The translations under genes and the position numbers were made by a program. From positions 62,001-126,000 of the forward strand of contig MKVL01000035.1 of assembly GCA_001899205.1 (NCBI GenBank): a DNA stretch of 64,000 nucleotides. The letters run 5' to 3'. How positions within the stretch are numbered: the first letter of the stretch is position 1; every line of letters starts with the position of its first letter. Of this stretch, positions 52,435-61,012 are shown piece by piece. This stretch comes from Mesorhizobium sp. 65-26. Lineage in GTDB: Bacteria; Pseudomonadota; Alphaproteobacteria; Rhizobiales; Rhizobiaceae. The notes under the pieces are model-generated. The model saw only the letters and a program-made list of their open reading frames with translations. It ran no database searches and was not told where the DNA came from.

Positions 52435-53628
52435 ATGATGAACAGCCTCGACCTTCCAGGACGCCCCGAGAAGACCCGCATTGTCGTCGCCATGTCGGGC
52501 GGCGTCGATTCGTCCGTCGTCGCCGGCCTGCTGAAACGCGAGGGCTACGATGTCGTCGGCGTCACGCTGCAGCTCTATGATCATGGCGCGGCCACGCACC
52601 GCGCCGGCTCCTGCTGCGCCGGCCAGGACATAGACGACGCCCGTCGCGTGTCGGAAACGCTGGGCATTCCGCACTACGTGCTCGATTATGAGGAGCGGTT
52701 CCGCAAGGCGGTCATCGACCCGTTCGCCGAAAGCTACGTCGCCGGCCAGACGCCGATCCCCTGCGTGTCCTGCAACCAGACGGTCAAGTTCGCCGACCTG
52801 CTCGCCACCGCGAAGGAACTCGGCGCCGACGCGCTGGCAACCGGCCACTACATCCGCTCGCGTGCCAATGGCGCCCATCGCGCGCTGTACAGGCCCGTGG
52901 ATGCCGACCGCGACCAGAGCTACTTCCTTTTCGCCACAACGCAGGCGCAGATCGACTATCTGCGCTTTCCGCTTGGCGGCATGTCCAAGCCCGAGGTCCG
53001 TGCCGTCGCCGAGGCGATGGGCCTCTCCGTGGCCACCAAGCAGGACAGCCAGGACATCTGCTTCGTGCCGCAGGGCAAGTATTCCGACATCATCTCCAAG
53101 CTGAAGCCGACCGCCGCCAATCCGGGCGACATCGTCCATATCGACGGCCGCGTGCTTGGCCGCCACGAAGGCATATTGCGCTACACGATCGGCCAGCGGC
53201 GCGGCATCGGCGTCGCTTCCGGCGAGCCGCTCTATGTCGTTCATCTCGATGCCGACCGTGCCCGCGTCATTGTCGGTCCGCGCGAGGCGCTGGAGACGCA
53301 CAAGGTCTTCCTGCGCGACATGAACTGGCTGGGCGACGGCGAGCTTGCCGACATTCCCGCATCGGGCGTCGAGCTGTTCGCCAAGGTGCGCTCGACGCGG
53401 CCGCCGCGGCCCGCCGTGCTGCGGCATGTCGATGGCGTCGCCTCCGTCGAGCTTGTCGACGGAGAATCCGGCATCGCGCCCGGACAGGCCTGCGTGCTCT
53501 ATTCGGATGACGGCAACGAAGCCCGAGTCTTCGGCGGCGGCTTCATCGCCCGCTCCGAGCGGGGCGCCGAGGCCGAGGCCATGCTCAAGCGGCTTGCGCC
53601 GAAGCCGGCGAGCGTCGCGGCCGAATAG
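52435..53628 (+). CDS. mnmA: tRNA-specific 2-thiouridylase MnmA
   Basis: A 397-residue ATP-dependent enzyme that makes 2-thiouridine at wobble U34 of tRNA-Lys, -Glu and -Gln. Evidence: PP-loop [10 protein letters not shown] near residue 19, catalytic Cys in PCVSCNQ near residue 112, second Cys in QDICFVPQG near residue 206, and the C-terminal barrel ([11 protein letters not shown], then [10 protein letters not shown]). Two consecutive ATG codons start the gene. Length and motifs are normal. Confidence 0.96.
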   Translation: MMNSLDLPGRPEKTRIVVAMSGGVDSSVVAGLLKREGYDVVGVTLQLYDHGAATHRAGSCCAGQDIDDARRVSETLGIPHYVLDYEERFRKAVIDPFAESYVAGQTPIPCVSCNQTVKFADLLATAKELGADALATGHYIRSRANGAHRALYRPVDADRDQSYFLFATTQAQIDYLRFPLGGMSKPEVRAVAEAMGLSVATKQDSQDICFVPQGKYSDIISKLKPTAANPGDIVHIDGRVLGRHEGILRYTIGQRRGIGVASGEPLYVVHLDADRARVIVGPREALETHKVFLRDMNWLGDGELADIPASGVELFAKVRSTRPPRPAVLRHVDGVASVELVDGESGIAPGQACVLYSDDGNEARVFGGGFIARSERGAEAEAMLKRLAPKPASVAAE

Positions 53629-53778
53629 GCAATTTCAGCAAAGCTGTGGCGATTCCGGCCGGCATTACGTCCGCCGGATGCAACGCCATGAAAAATGCCG
53701 GCGCCTCTCCGGCTGTGAAGATACCCGGAAAGCGCTGAACGCTGTCCGGGAGAGCCTCCGGGGCCGGCCGGGCGTGGC

Positions 53779-54744
53779 TCAGGCCTTGGACTTGCTGTGG
53801 GTGACGGTGCCGGCGGTCAGGATGCGCAGCACCCGGATGGCTTCCTCGCCGTCCGTGCGCGGTTCGGCCCGGGTCTCGATGCACTGGATGAAATGGGCGA
53901 GTTCCCGCGTCAGCGGCATGCCCTCGCCCACCGTCACATAGGATGGTTCGTTCGCCGTGAAGGCCCATTGGCCGCTGTCCTGCCAGACGGCGTGGCGATA
54001 GACGGCAAGCTTGCGTTCCCACGGCTCCACATCATCGAACACCGCCATCGCCTTGGTGCCGACCACGGTCAGCCGCCGCTCGCGATAGGGATTGAGGCGC
54101 GACGCGAAGAGATGGCCGCGCAACCCGTTGGGAAAGCGCATGTGCAGATGCGCGAAGTCGCTGAGATTGTCGAGCAGGGCGGCGCCCTCGCCGCGCACCT
54201 CGACCGGTTCGGTGCCGGTGATGGCGAGGATCATCGACAGATCGTGCGGCGCCAGGTCCCACAGCGCGTCGTTCTCGGTGTGGAATTTGCCGAGGCCCAG
54301 CCGATGCGAATGGATGTAGCGCACCTCGCCGAGTTCACCATTGTCGATCAGCGCCTTCAGCGTCTCGAAGGCCGGATGGAAGCGCAGCACGTGGCCGACC
54401 ATGAAGACGCGGCCATTGTCCTTCGCGGCTTTCACCGAGCGTTCGGCATCCGCCACGGTGAGCGCGATCGGCTTTTCCACCAGGACGTCCTTGCCGGCCT
54501 GCACGGCGCGAATCGCCATTTCGGCGTGAAACTGCGGCGGCAGCGCCATGACGATGGCGTCGACATCGTCGCGCTTGAACAGTTGCTCGGGCTCGATCGC
54601 CAGGCACTCCTGTTCGCTGGCAAAGCCTTCGGCACGGGCGCGATTGAGGTCGGAGACGGCGTGCAGCGCGCCGAGGGCCTTGAGGGTGCGGATATGGTTG
54701 CTGCCCCAGTATCCGCAACCGAGGACTGCGATGCGCGGTTTCAT
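53779..54744 (-). CDS. Gfo/Idh/MocA-family oxidoreductase
   Basis: A 321-residue NAD(P)-dependent dehydrogenase: Rossmann motif VLGCGYWGSNH near residue 6, the EKPIALT cofactor/catalytic motif near residue 92, and the second-domain start MVGHVLRFHPAF. The WlbA/MviM-type pattern (GLGKFHTENDALWDLAPHDLSMIL) suggests a nucleotide-sugar 3-dehydrogenase, as in polysaccharide synthesis, but no neighbouring sugar genes confirm it. Confidence 0.9.
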   Translation of the reverse strand: MKPRIAVLGCGYWGSNHIRTLKALGALHAVSDLNRARAEGFASEQECLAIEPEQLFKRDDVDAIVMALPPQFHAEMAIRAVQAGKDVLVEKPIALTVADAERSVKAAKDNGRVFMVGHVLRFHPAFETLKALIDNGELGEVRYIHSHRLGLGKFHTENDALWDLAPHDLSMILAITGTEPVEVRGEGAALLDNLSDFAHLHMRFPNGLRGHLFASRLNPYRERRLTVVGTKAMAVFDDVEPWERKLAVYRHAVWQDSGQWAFTANEPSYVTVGEGMPLTRELAHFIQCIETRAEPRTDGEEAIRVLRILTAGTVTHSKSKA

Positions 54745-54994
54745 TGATGCCGGACTCTAGATTTTCATCGCCGATGACATAGCGACGTGCCCCTTCGAAC
54801 TCAACCCCGCTGTCGGCGTCCATATGCGTGGAGCGTGCCACAAGTGCGTGTAACGGCTCCGATTTGCGTGTCGATAGCCTATGAGACCCTTCAAAATGCG
54901 CCGGAGGCAGGGCTCGGGATCGTGAAAGCGCTTCGCTAGCCCGCTATGCTTTTTTGCCATTGGAAATATGCGGGCAACCGACGCGCATCGAAGC

Positions 54995-55023
54995 TTGACA
55001 GGCTCACCCCGCAAACCTTATAT
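54995..55023 (+). promoter_or_regulatory. Sigma-70-type promoter of the tRNA-Met gene
   Basis: TTGACA (54995-55000), 17-base spacer, TTATAT (55018-55023), about 70 bases upstream of the tRNA. The rest of the 351-base gap upstream of the tRNA contains no gene I can support. Confidence 0.7.
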
Positions 55024-55095
55024 CGCCGCGACCTTGGCGAATGCTTTGGAATTGCCTTCCGATCTTGAGGTGGATTTCAGGCTCTTCGCCGCCTT

Positions 55096-55172
55096 GGCGG
55101 GGTAGCTCAGTTGGTTAGAGCACGGGAATCATAATCCTGGGGTCGGGGGTTCAAGTCCCTCTCCCGCTACCA
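55096..55172 (+). tRNA. tRNA-Met (CAT), elongator type
   Basis: A 77-base cloverleaf including the encoded CCA. Acceptor GGCGGGG pairs with TCCCGCT (ending in a G-U pair); D-arm TAGCTCAGTTGGTTAGAGC; anticodon CAT at 55130-55132 in CGGGAATCATAATCCTG; T-arm GGGGGTTCAAGTCCCTC. The D-arm and acceptor match elongator tRNA-Met of Alphaproteobacteria; a lysidine-modified tRNA-Ile2 cannot be fully excluded. Its 3' half is the attachment region of the element to the right. Confidence 0.93.
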
Positions 55173-56811
55173 CTTCAAACCCACTATCGTGTCCGACGGC
55201 CGCATCACAGCGGCCGCTTATTGGCGTGGGCTTTCCAGTGTACCGTGCTGTAGGGAACGCTGCTCCGCCAATAAGGGCGGCAAGCTTGCCCTTGACCTCG
55301 ATCTCGAAACCTTCGCGTGCAGGCTTTGGGTGCACCGTAACGCTGTGAACAAGCTGCCGAAAATTTTGGATTAGCGGGCCACGATCATCTGAAGCAGTCG
55401 CGTGGTCGGCCAACGCGGTTGAAAGATCATCGACGGTTTGGACATACCGCTGCAAGGTGGCCGGGTGGAGAGCCACAGTTGATGGCGGCTCATCGAGACC
55501 ACCGAATTGCCCCTCGATCAGAGAAAGCTGTGTCTTGAATTCTGCGATCCGTTGCTTGGCATCCTCTTCAGCAATCACGCCCCTGATCACAAGGTCGATC
55601 GTCCGCTGAAGTTCGCCTTTTACCCGTTCGCGCTTGCCTTCTAGCGCTGAGCGCATCGAGTTCGCCCGTGCCGCCAATTCTCGGCGCTCCTGGTTATATT
55701 TGCGGATGTATGCCTCGATCAGATCAGGCGCTTTCAGCTGCTCGCGCATGCCATCGAGGACTGCCCTCTCTATCTCGGGCAGATAAATAATGCGCCGATT
55801 GGAGCAGCTCCCGCTTTCACGAACGGCGGAGCACCTGATACGCGTTTTGCCCGTCTTGTCACGATCGTGAACCGACATTCCCGATCCGCAGATGCCGCAA
55901 CGAAGTAGGCCGGATAACAGGTGCGCCGGGCGACGCTTGAAATGAGAGGATGCGTTCACCCTAGCGACTTTGAGTGCCTGTGCCTTTTGCCAAACGTCGT
56001 CGTCGACAATGCGAAGATGAGGAACCTGTTTCGTCTGCCACTGGTCCTTCGGATTTGGCCTGGAGACGCGCTTGCCAGTATCGGGGTTCTTCACCATTCG
56101 GACCTTGTTCCAAATGATCCGACCAACGTAGAGTTCGTTAAAGAGCAGACCCACCCCGCGTTGTGCATTTCCATTGATGGTGGAGCCGTTCCAGCGTGTT
56201 CCTCGCGGTGGCGCTATCCCATCGCGGTTGAGATCACCAGCCAGGTCTCGTGGGGTTCGACCGGCAGAATATGCGTCAAAAATGCGCCGAACAACTTCTG
56301 CCTCCCGTTCGACGACTTCAAGTTCGCCAGGGCGACCCAAGATAGGTCGATAGCCATAGGCCCGGCCTCCGGCGTGACGACCATCACGGACAACACCAGC
56401 CATACCCCTCCGCACTTTCTTGGCGCCATCCTCCCTCTGCATTTGACCGACCAGTCCACGAATACCGATGAGGACCGCATCGGCGATACCGTCATGAACT
56501 GCCTGGATTTCGATACCGAGAAAAGAGAGCCGCTTGTGCAGACCCGCTAGATCCGCCATGTCGCGTGAAAGGCGGTCAAGCGCTTCAACGACTACCGCGT
56601 CAAACGTTTTTTGGCCTGCCGCCTCCAGCAAAGTCAGGAGCCCGTCGCGACCGAACATCGACGCTCCGGAGCGCGCCTTATCCTCATAGACGGCAACGAC
56701 ATCTAGACCATTGCGAACTGCATAAGCACGGCAGAGGGCAATTTGGTCTTCGGTGGACTTTTCGTTTTGAAGCTCGGTCGAAAAACGAGCGTAGATAGCG
56801 GCTCGCGTCAT
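55129..56811 (-). CDS. Large serine recombinase (integrase of the element)
   Basis: A 560-residue large serine recombinase. N-terminal resolvase domain (residues 1-150): catalytic Ser11 in YARFSTELQNEKST, and EALDRLSRDMADL. Recombinase domain (about 170-280), zinc ribbon (GLLRCGICGSGMS, then RCSAVRESGSCSNRR, about residues 300-345) and a coiled coil (about 365-430). It should catalyse integration and excision of the element. Its last residues, GEGLEPPTPGL, and its stop are encoded antisense within the tRNA-Met gene, so the C-terminus is supplied by the attachment site. Its ATG overlaps the stop of a 74-residue gene (ATGA). Confidence 0.93.
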   Translation of the reverse strand: MTRAAIYARFSTELQNEKSTEDQIALCRAYAVRNGLDVVAVYEDKARSGASMFGRDGLLTLLEAAGQKTFDAVVVEALDRLSRDMADLAGLHKRLSFLGIEIQAVHDGIADAVLIGIRGLVGQMQREDGAKKVRRGMAGVVRDGRHAGGRAYGYRPILGRPGELEVVEREAEVVRRIFDAYSAGRTPRDLAGDLNRDGIAPPRGTRWNGSTINGNAQRGVGLLFNELYVGRIIWNKVRMVKNPDTGKRVSRPNPKDQWQTKQVPHLRIVDDDVWQKAQALKVARVNASSHFKRRPAHLLSGLLRCGICGSGMSVHDRDKTGKTRIRCSAVRESGSCSNRRIIYLPEIERAVLDGMREQLKAPDLIEAYIRKYNQERRELAARANSMRSALEGKRERVKGELQRTIDLVIRGVIAEEDAKQRIAEFKTQLSLIEGQFGGLDEPPSTVALHPATLQRYVQTVDDLSTALADHATASDDRGPLIQNFRQLVHSVTVHPKPAREGFEIEVKGKLAALIGGAAFPTARYTGKPTPISGRCDAAVGHDSGFEVVAGEGLEPPTPGL

Positions 56812-57032
56812 ATCTTCTGAGCCTTCTGAGAATGATCAGAATCACTCACGGAACTTCGGTCAATGGAAGAGTCGCTGGCGATGAAATGGTCGCGCCTGGC
56901 ATCAGCGATGGCAAGCGCTTCGACGAACTCAACCATGGCCTTGCGACGCGCTTCCGTCGTTAGCCCAACGGCGGCTTTGGGGAGGAAAGAACCATCGCTT
57001 GTGTCTGGTGCCTGTTTCACGAATGCTAACAT
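56808..57032 (-). CDS. Small hypothetical protein coupled to the recombinase
   Basis: A 74-residue product whose stop codon overlaps the recombinase start (ATGA), which supports it as a real, translationally coupled gene. It has a charged, helical middle (TTEARRKAMVEFVEALAIADARRDHF) and no recognisable HTH. Upstream coupling to a serine recombinase would suit a recombination directionality factor or regulator; this is only a guess. Confidence 0.6.
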   Translation of the reverse strand: MLAFVKQAPDTSDGSFLPKAAVGLTTEARRKAMVEFVEALAIADARRDHFIASDSSIDRSSVSDSDHSQKAQKI

Positions 57033-57196
57033 CGCGAAGACCGGCGACGAGCAAAGCGACGTCTCCCATCAATCGTGCAATTGGCACGCCGCAGCGTATA
57101 AATCGGACAGGGGTCAACTGAACGAGGTTCGACTGCGATGTGTTTTCGCCACCGCGTATATCACGAAGCTCGTTGCGGGGCGTCGCTACGAGAGGT

Positions 57197-57802
57197 TTAG
57201 AAAACAGGCGCATTCCGCTGGGAATCCTCGTCGGAAAGCGCCGTCACGAGCTTGATGGCTTGGCTCCAATGTCGCGCCACGTCAGCACGGGTAATGGTGC
57301 GGTCCGGTCGATAGGCTGGCAGATCGCCCGCAAGCGCCTTCAGGTCGAGCAATACGGACGCAATGTGCGGCCATGGGAAATCCGTCGGATCGCCGATGTC
57401 CCGGTCGGCGCCAACAATCATATCCAGCTTTGCGATGATCCCAGCGAGCGACAGAGCAGCGACGCTGGGGACGGCATCTTGAAATTTGAGTGCCTCGGTC
57501 ATGGCAAACACCTCTGCCTCGCGAGCCACCGCATATTCGGCGCTCGCCTCCGACGCGGCCACCGGAATCCGCGAGGACAAGGATTCGCCTGAGGTCAATA
57601 CCGGAATTCCGGTATTGGCCATCATTCGCGTCTCCAAACGTTGCTGCACCCGACATAATAGCAATGAGGCATATCGAGCTTGTCGCCACTCGTTCCAGAG
57701 GCCTGAAGCCGGGTCTATTGCTTGCCGTTCGGAACCTTTCAGCTTATCGCCTTGCCGGTCGATGACGAAAGGCAAAGTCGTGGTATTGTCGGAATCAGCC
57801 AT
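57197..57802 (-). CDS. Hypothetical protein of the mobile element
   Basis: A 201-residue protein, no signal or membrane segment, not recognised. Start 57802 (MADSDNTTTLPF) has GGAG upstream; an in-frame start at 57844 is possible. The sequence is helical with landmarks WNEWRQARYASLLLCRVQQRL and PWPHIASVLLDLKALAGDL. It lies upstream of and co-directional with the small gene and the recombinase, 164 bases apart. Confidence 0.6.
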   Translation of the reverse strand: MADSDNTTTLPFVIDRQGDKLKGSERQAIDPASGLWNEWRQARYASLLLCRVQQRLETRMMANTGIPVLTSGESLSSRIPVAASEASAEYAVAREAEVFAMTEALKFQDAVPSVAALSLAGIIAKLDMIVGADRDIGDPTDFPWPHIASVLLDLKALAGDLPAYRPDRTITRADVARHWSQAIKLVTALSDEDSQRNAPVF

Positions 57803-57949
57803 GATCCGAGCTCCAGACAGCTTTGGCGTGGTCAGGCTAGGCACGGTGCGTCAACACTGCGTCTAGCCGCACCCTCGACAACCGGCCAAGGGTATCCACT
57901 GATACCTTTGGATCATAGCGCAATGATCTAAAGGGATCAACAGAAATTG

Positions 57950-58180
57950 GTGACAGCAGCACAAATGCGGGCGGCACGAGCTTTGATTAGCCTATCACAA
58001 TCGGAGCTTGCCAAGCGGGCCGGCGTTTCAATCCCGACTGTAAAACGCTGTGAGAGCGACAGCGAGCGCGTCGCCGCAGTCTCTGCTGAAACCCAGGACA
58101 AAATCCGTGTCGTTCTTGAGGCAGAGGGTGTGGAATTCACTAACGGCAATCATCCGGGCGTCAGATTGCGGCGGCCCTGA
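57950..58180 (+). CDS. Xre-family HTH regulator
   Basis: A 76-residue stand-alone helix-turn-helix protein: MRAARALISLSQSELAKRAGVSIPTVKRCE, ending with a GVRLRRP tail typical of small Xre regulators in rhizobial mobile elements. The start is GTG 57950 (TTG 57947 or ATG 57965 also possible). Divergent from the 201-residue gene; it may regulate the element or the recombinase operon. Confidence 0.85.
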   Translation: MTAAQMRAARALISLSQSELAKRAGVSIPTVKRCESDSERVAAVSAETQDKIRVVLEAEGVEFTNGNHPGVRLRRP

Positions 58181-58214
58181 CCGACGATAAATCGAAGAGG
58201 GTTTGGTAGCTTGA

Positions 58215-58307
58215 CGTTCGGCCAGTGTCACGGTTCTCGGACGCATCGCCGACGCGCTAGGAGTGGAGCCGGAAGCTCTAATTCGTAAATCAAAGAGCGG
58301 TCATTAG
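58215..58307 (+). pseudogene. Remnant of an Xre regulator C-terminus
   Basis: After an in-frame TGA, the codons from 58215 read ...TVLGRIADALGVEPEALIRK... and end in TAG at 58307. This matches the end of Xre/Cro-type HTH domains, where a residue pattern LxRIADALGVxPEAL is common. No start or N-terminal HTH precedes it, so it is a decayed fragment. Confidence 0.55.
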
Positions 58308-58684
58308 ACTTGAACCGGCGCGTAGCCGCTCGCGAGCGCGCTTCCAGACGGCGCTGTAGTGAGCGAGCGGCGGCTTTGCGCCCCACGTCAGCAAAAATGT
58401 GAATCCCTGCGCGGCCCTCACCCAGATATTGCGCGGAAGATCCCATGTCTAATGTCGCCGAGCGCATAGATCGAAATCCCTTAACGCCGCGAGGGCGAGA
58501 GAGAGGCGCGCGAGGGTTCTTGGGCGTCCCTTGCGCTCTGTCCACCACGCTTCGAAATGAAGCAAAGTTCCAAGTGGCGGCCCGCAATGGAAATTTTCTG
58601 CCCTTAACGGCTCGTTTACCCTTACATTCTTTCGTAGCAACCACCAAATCTACGGCATTGATTTATCTATTGCCGAGGGAAGCA
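58308..58684. other. Gene-free stretch upstream of the CBASS operon
   Basis: No gene is supported. A 139-codon frame on the minus strand (58228-58647) has no Shine-Dalgarno and an Arg-rich, unrecognisable product. The CBASS promoter should lie here. An AT-rich stretch near 58640-58670 (CAAATCTACGGCATTGATTTATCTAT) is the best place to look. Confidence 0.5.
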
Positions 58685-59533
58685 ATGTCGCTGACTCCTG
58701 AAATACTCGTCGGATACCTTCGAAAAGAATACAAGAGTGCCGCAAGCCACCGTGTGCTGTTGTTCTGGCTCCAGCTTTTTGTCGCGCTGCCTGGCGCGAT
58801 ATCAGTCATCACCATCAATGAAACGCTCACCTATTTCCTCGCCATCGGGGCTCTGGTGCTGCTGGTCATCTGGTGGTTGGCCTACAGTCGTTATCAGCGC
58901 ACCCGTGAGGCGGCTGAGGCAGCGAGGCGTGCTGCTTTGCTTGTCGACGGCTTGGGGTACAAGATGTCCCCTGAAGAAACGCTGGCGTTCCGCGCTAAGA
59001 TGACGGTTAGCGAAGAAGAGGCTGCGGCTTCCATAAAGGCTGATTATTATAACACGCAGATCCCAGCCGGCCCTGCGCGACTCGCCGAAATGCTTCACGA
59101 ATCGGCATTTTATACGGCTGCCCTTCAAAAGATCAGCTCGTTCGCGATGATGGCCTTGTTTGTCGTGCTCGTCGTCGCGTTCGCTGCCGTGGCCTTCGCG
59201 GCACTTCCTTACGTTGAGCACGCGACGGCGTTGATCATTATGCGGATCTTCCTCGCGCTGATGGTGTTTTGGATGTCAACAGACGTCCTCGGTGCCTGTC
59301 TTGCCCACCTCAGTGCCGCTGCCGAGATCGAGCGCGTCAAGACGCGGCTGCAGATCGCACGCAAGGACAATTATCCCCTCGAAGACGTGATGATGATCAT
59401 GGGCGACTATAACGCGTCCGTGGGCAGCGCGCCTGAGATTGTCCCTTGGGCTTACGACTTGACAGCGCCCAAACTGAACCGACTGTGGGCGGAGTACATT
59501 TCCAACGTGCATCAGGTCGAGGTGCACGCGTGA
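58685..59533 (+). CDS. S-4TM-family CBASS effector (membrane protein)
   Basis: A 282-residue protein with two hydrophobic pairs (TM1 about 24-44, TM2 about 49-68, TM3 about 151-174, TM4 about 180-208), a charged helical linker, and the segment DYYNTQIPAGPARLAEMLHESAFYTAAL (positions 120-147) typical of the SMODS-associating 4TM effector family. The presumed role is to disrupt the inner membrane when activated by a cyclic oligonucleotide. A GAGGGA Shine-Dalgarno precedes ATG 58685. Its stop overlaps the GTG start of the CD-NTase gene, so the two make one unit. Clearly less GC-rich than the core genes. Confidence 0.85.
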   Translation: MSLTPEILVGYLRKEYKSAASHRVLLFWLQLFVALPGAISVITINETLTYFLAIGALVLLVIWWLAYSRYQRTREAAEAARRAALLVDGLGYKMSPEETLAFRAKMTVSEEEAAASIKADYYNTQIPAGPARLAEMLHESAFYTAALQKISSFAMMALFVVLVVAFAAVAFAALPYVEHATALIIMRIFLALMVFWMSTDVLGACLAHLSAAAEIERVKTRLQIARKDNYPLEDVMMIMGDYNASVGSAPEIVPWAYDLTAPKLNRLWAEYISNVHQVEVHA

Positions 59534-60978
59534 AATTGCTAAGCCATTTCAATGATTTTCTCAAAGACGAAGTCAACCTCAACCAGACCCGTGTCGATAG
59601 CTTGGAGACCAGTATCCAGGCTATCGAAGACTATCTCGACGGATCCGAATGGGGCGACATTATTGTCGACTGGGTCCCGCAAGGATCATGGGCCCACAAA
59701 ACCATCATCAAGCCTGTCGACAAGGGCGAATTCGATGCCGACCTTCTCGTCTATGTAAGCCCTGTCGAAGGGTGGGAAGCAAAGGATTACATCAACGACC
59801 TGTATGCCCAGTTCCGGGCTACCGACACCTATCGAGACAAAGTCAAGCGTTGGTCGCACTGCGTCACCGTGACGTACGCCAACGATAAGAAGATTGATGT
59901 CGCGCCATGCGTGGTCGGCCGGATCGTCAGCGATCAGCTCGAGGTCTGCAACCGCGATGCCAACACCTTCGAGCGGTCCGAGCCGAAGCTGTATACTGAT
60001 TGGCTGATAGAGCGAAACAAATGGACGGGATCGAATACGTTTCGAAAAGTGACCCGACTGCTCAAATATATGAGGGATATCAAGACCAGATTCACCTGCT
60101 CTTCCGTGCTGTTAACGACGATGGTCGGGGACCGGGTGACAAGCCAGGACCAGGGTCAGGCCTATGTGGCGGATGTCCCGGCCGCGCTGAAGACGATTTT
60201 CGGCCGTTGGGACGATTGGCTCCAGATCAATGCCATCAAGCCTGCCGTGCGCAACCCGTACCTTCAGAGCGAAGACTTCGCCGCCGGACTGACCCAGGAC
60301 CAGTGGACGAATCTACGTGACAAAATCCATACCTACAGGCAGTGGATCGACGAGGCTTACAATGAAGAGAATCAAAACGAGAGCATAAGCAAATGGCGCC
60401 GCGTCTTCGGCGAAAAATTTGCGAAGAACGTCGACACCGAGGCAGCAGTTTCAGTGTCCAAGGCCGCTGTCACCGTGATCACCGAAACAGCAGGTGCGTT
60501 GGCGGATGTAGGAGGCGATTTGATCGCCCTTCTTAAGCGTTTTGGGAGGAGGGTGATCACGCCAGACTTCCCGCATTTTCCATATATGCGACAGCCGAAA
60601 TGGCGACGCTCACCGGGGCAAAATTTGCCAGTAGTTGTCAGGGCGTCTTTGTATCAGTCCCGAGGGTACAACAAGATACGAGATGTGCAGGCGCTTGAGT
60701 TGTTGCCAGCAGGCCGCGAAATCGAGTTGCGTGCCGTAACCTCGACCGGCCTGCCGTTCTCAACTGACTTTGAGATTCAGTGGCGCATCACCAATACCGA
60801 CGAAGAAGCAAAGCAGAGAGGGCAACTCCGGGGCGGCTTCGAAGATTCGTCCACCCACGGCCAGCGCTGGGAAACCCTGCAATACCGGGGTGTGCACATC
60901 GCCGAGGCATTCGTCATAAGGAAGCAGGACCGAACGCTGGTGGGCGTGAGCAAGCCATTTTACGTGGCGATTGAATAG
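59530..60978 (+). CDS. CD-NTase (SMODS) with AGS-C domain, CBASS signal synthase
   Basis: A 482-residue cGAS/DncV-like nucleotidyltransferase. Active-site pattern: PQGSWA (Gly52-Ser53), EFDADLLV (Asp69, Asp71) and KIDVAP (Asp123), the three acidic positions of the family. The C-terminal domain (about 365-482) ends with the ITNTDEEAKQRGQLRGGF ... QYRGVHIAEAFVI pattern of the AGS-C (adenylyl/guanylyl and SMODS C-terminal sensor) domain. It should make a cyclic di- or trinucleotide upon phage infection; the product is not predictable. It starts with GTG inside the effector stop codon. No Cap2/Cap3 or HORMA/TRIP13 genes are adjacent, so this is a minimal two-gene CBASS. Confidence 0.93.
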   Translation: MKLLSHFNDFLKDEVNLNQTRVDSLETSIQAIEDYLDGSEWGDIIVDWVPQGSWAHKTIIKPVDKGEFDADLLVYVSPVEGWEAKDYINDLYAQFRATDTYRDKVKRWSHCVTVTYANDKKIDVAPCVVGRIVSDQLEVCNRDANTFERSEPKLYTDWLIERNKWTGSNTFRKVTRLLKYMRDIKTRFTCSSVLLTTMVGDRVTSQDQGQAYVADVPAALKTIFGRWDDWLQINAIKPAVRNPYLQSEDFAAGLTQDQWTNLRDKIHTYRQWIDEAYNEENQNESISKWRRVFGEKFAKNVDTEAAVSVSKAAVTVITETAGALADVGGDLIALLKRFGRRVITPDFPHFPYMRQPKWRRSPGQNLPVVVRASLYQSRGYNKIRDVQALELLPAGREIELRAVTSTGLPFSTDFEIQWRITNTDEEAKQRGQLRGGFEDSSTHGQRWETLQYRGVHIAEAFVIRKQDRTLVGVSKPFYVAIE

Positions 60979-61012
60979 GATCGTCGTTATTCGTCTGACG
61001 CACGGCGCCCGC

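Noticed and set aside
58228-58647. 139-codon minus-strand frame upstream of CBASS
   Set aside because: Arg-rich product with no family, no ribosome binding site, and it overlaps the Xre remnant.
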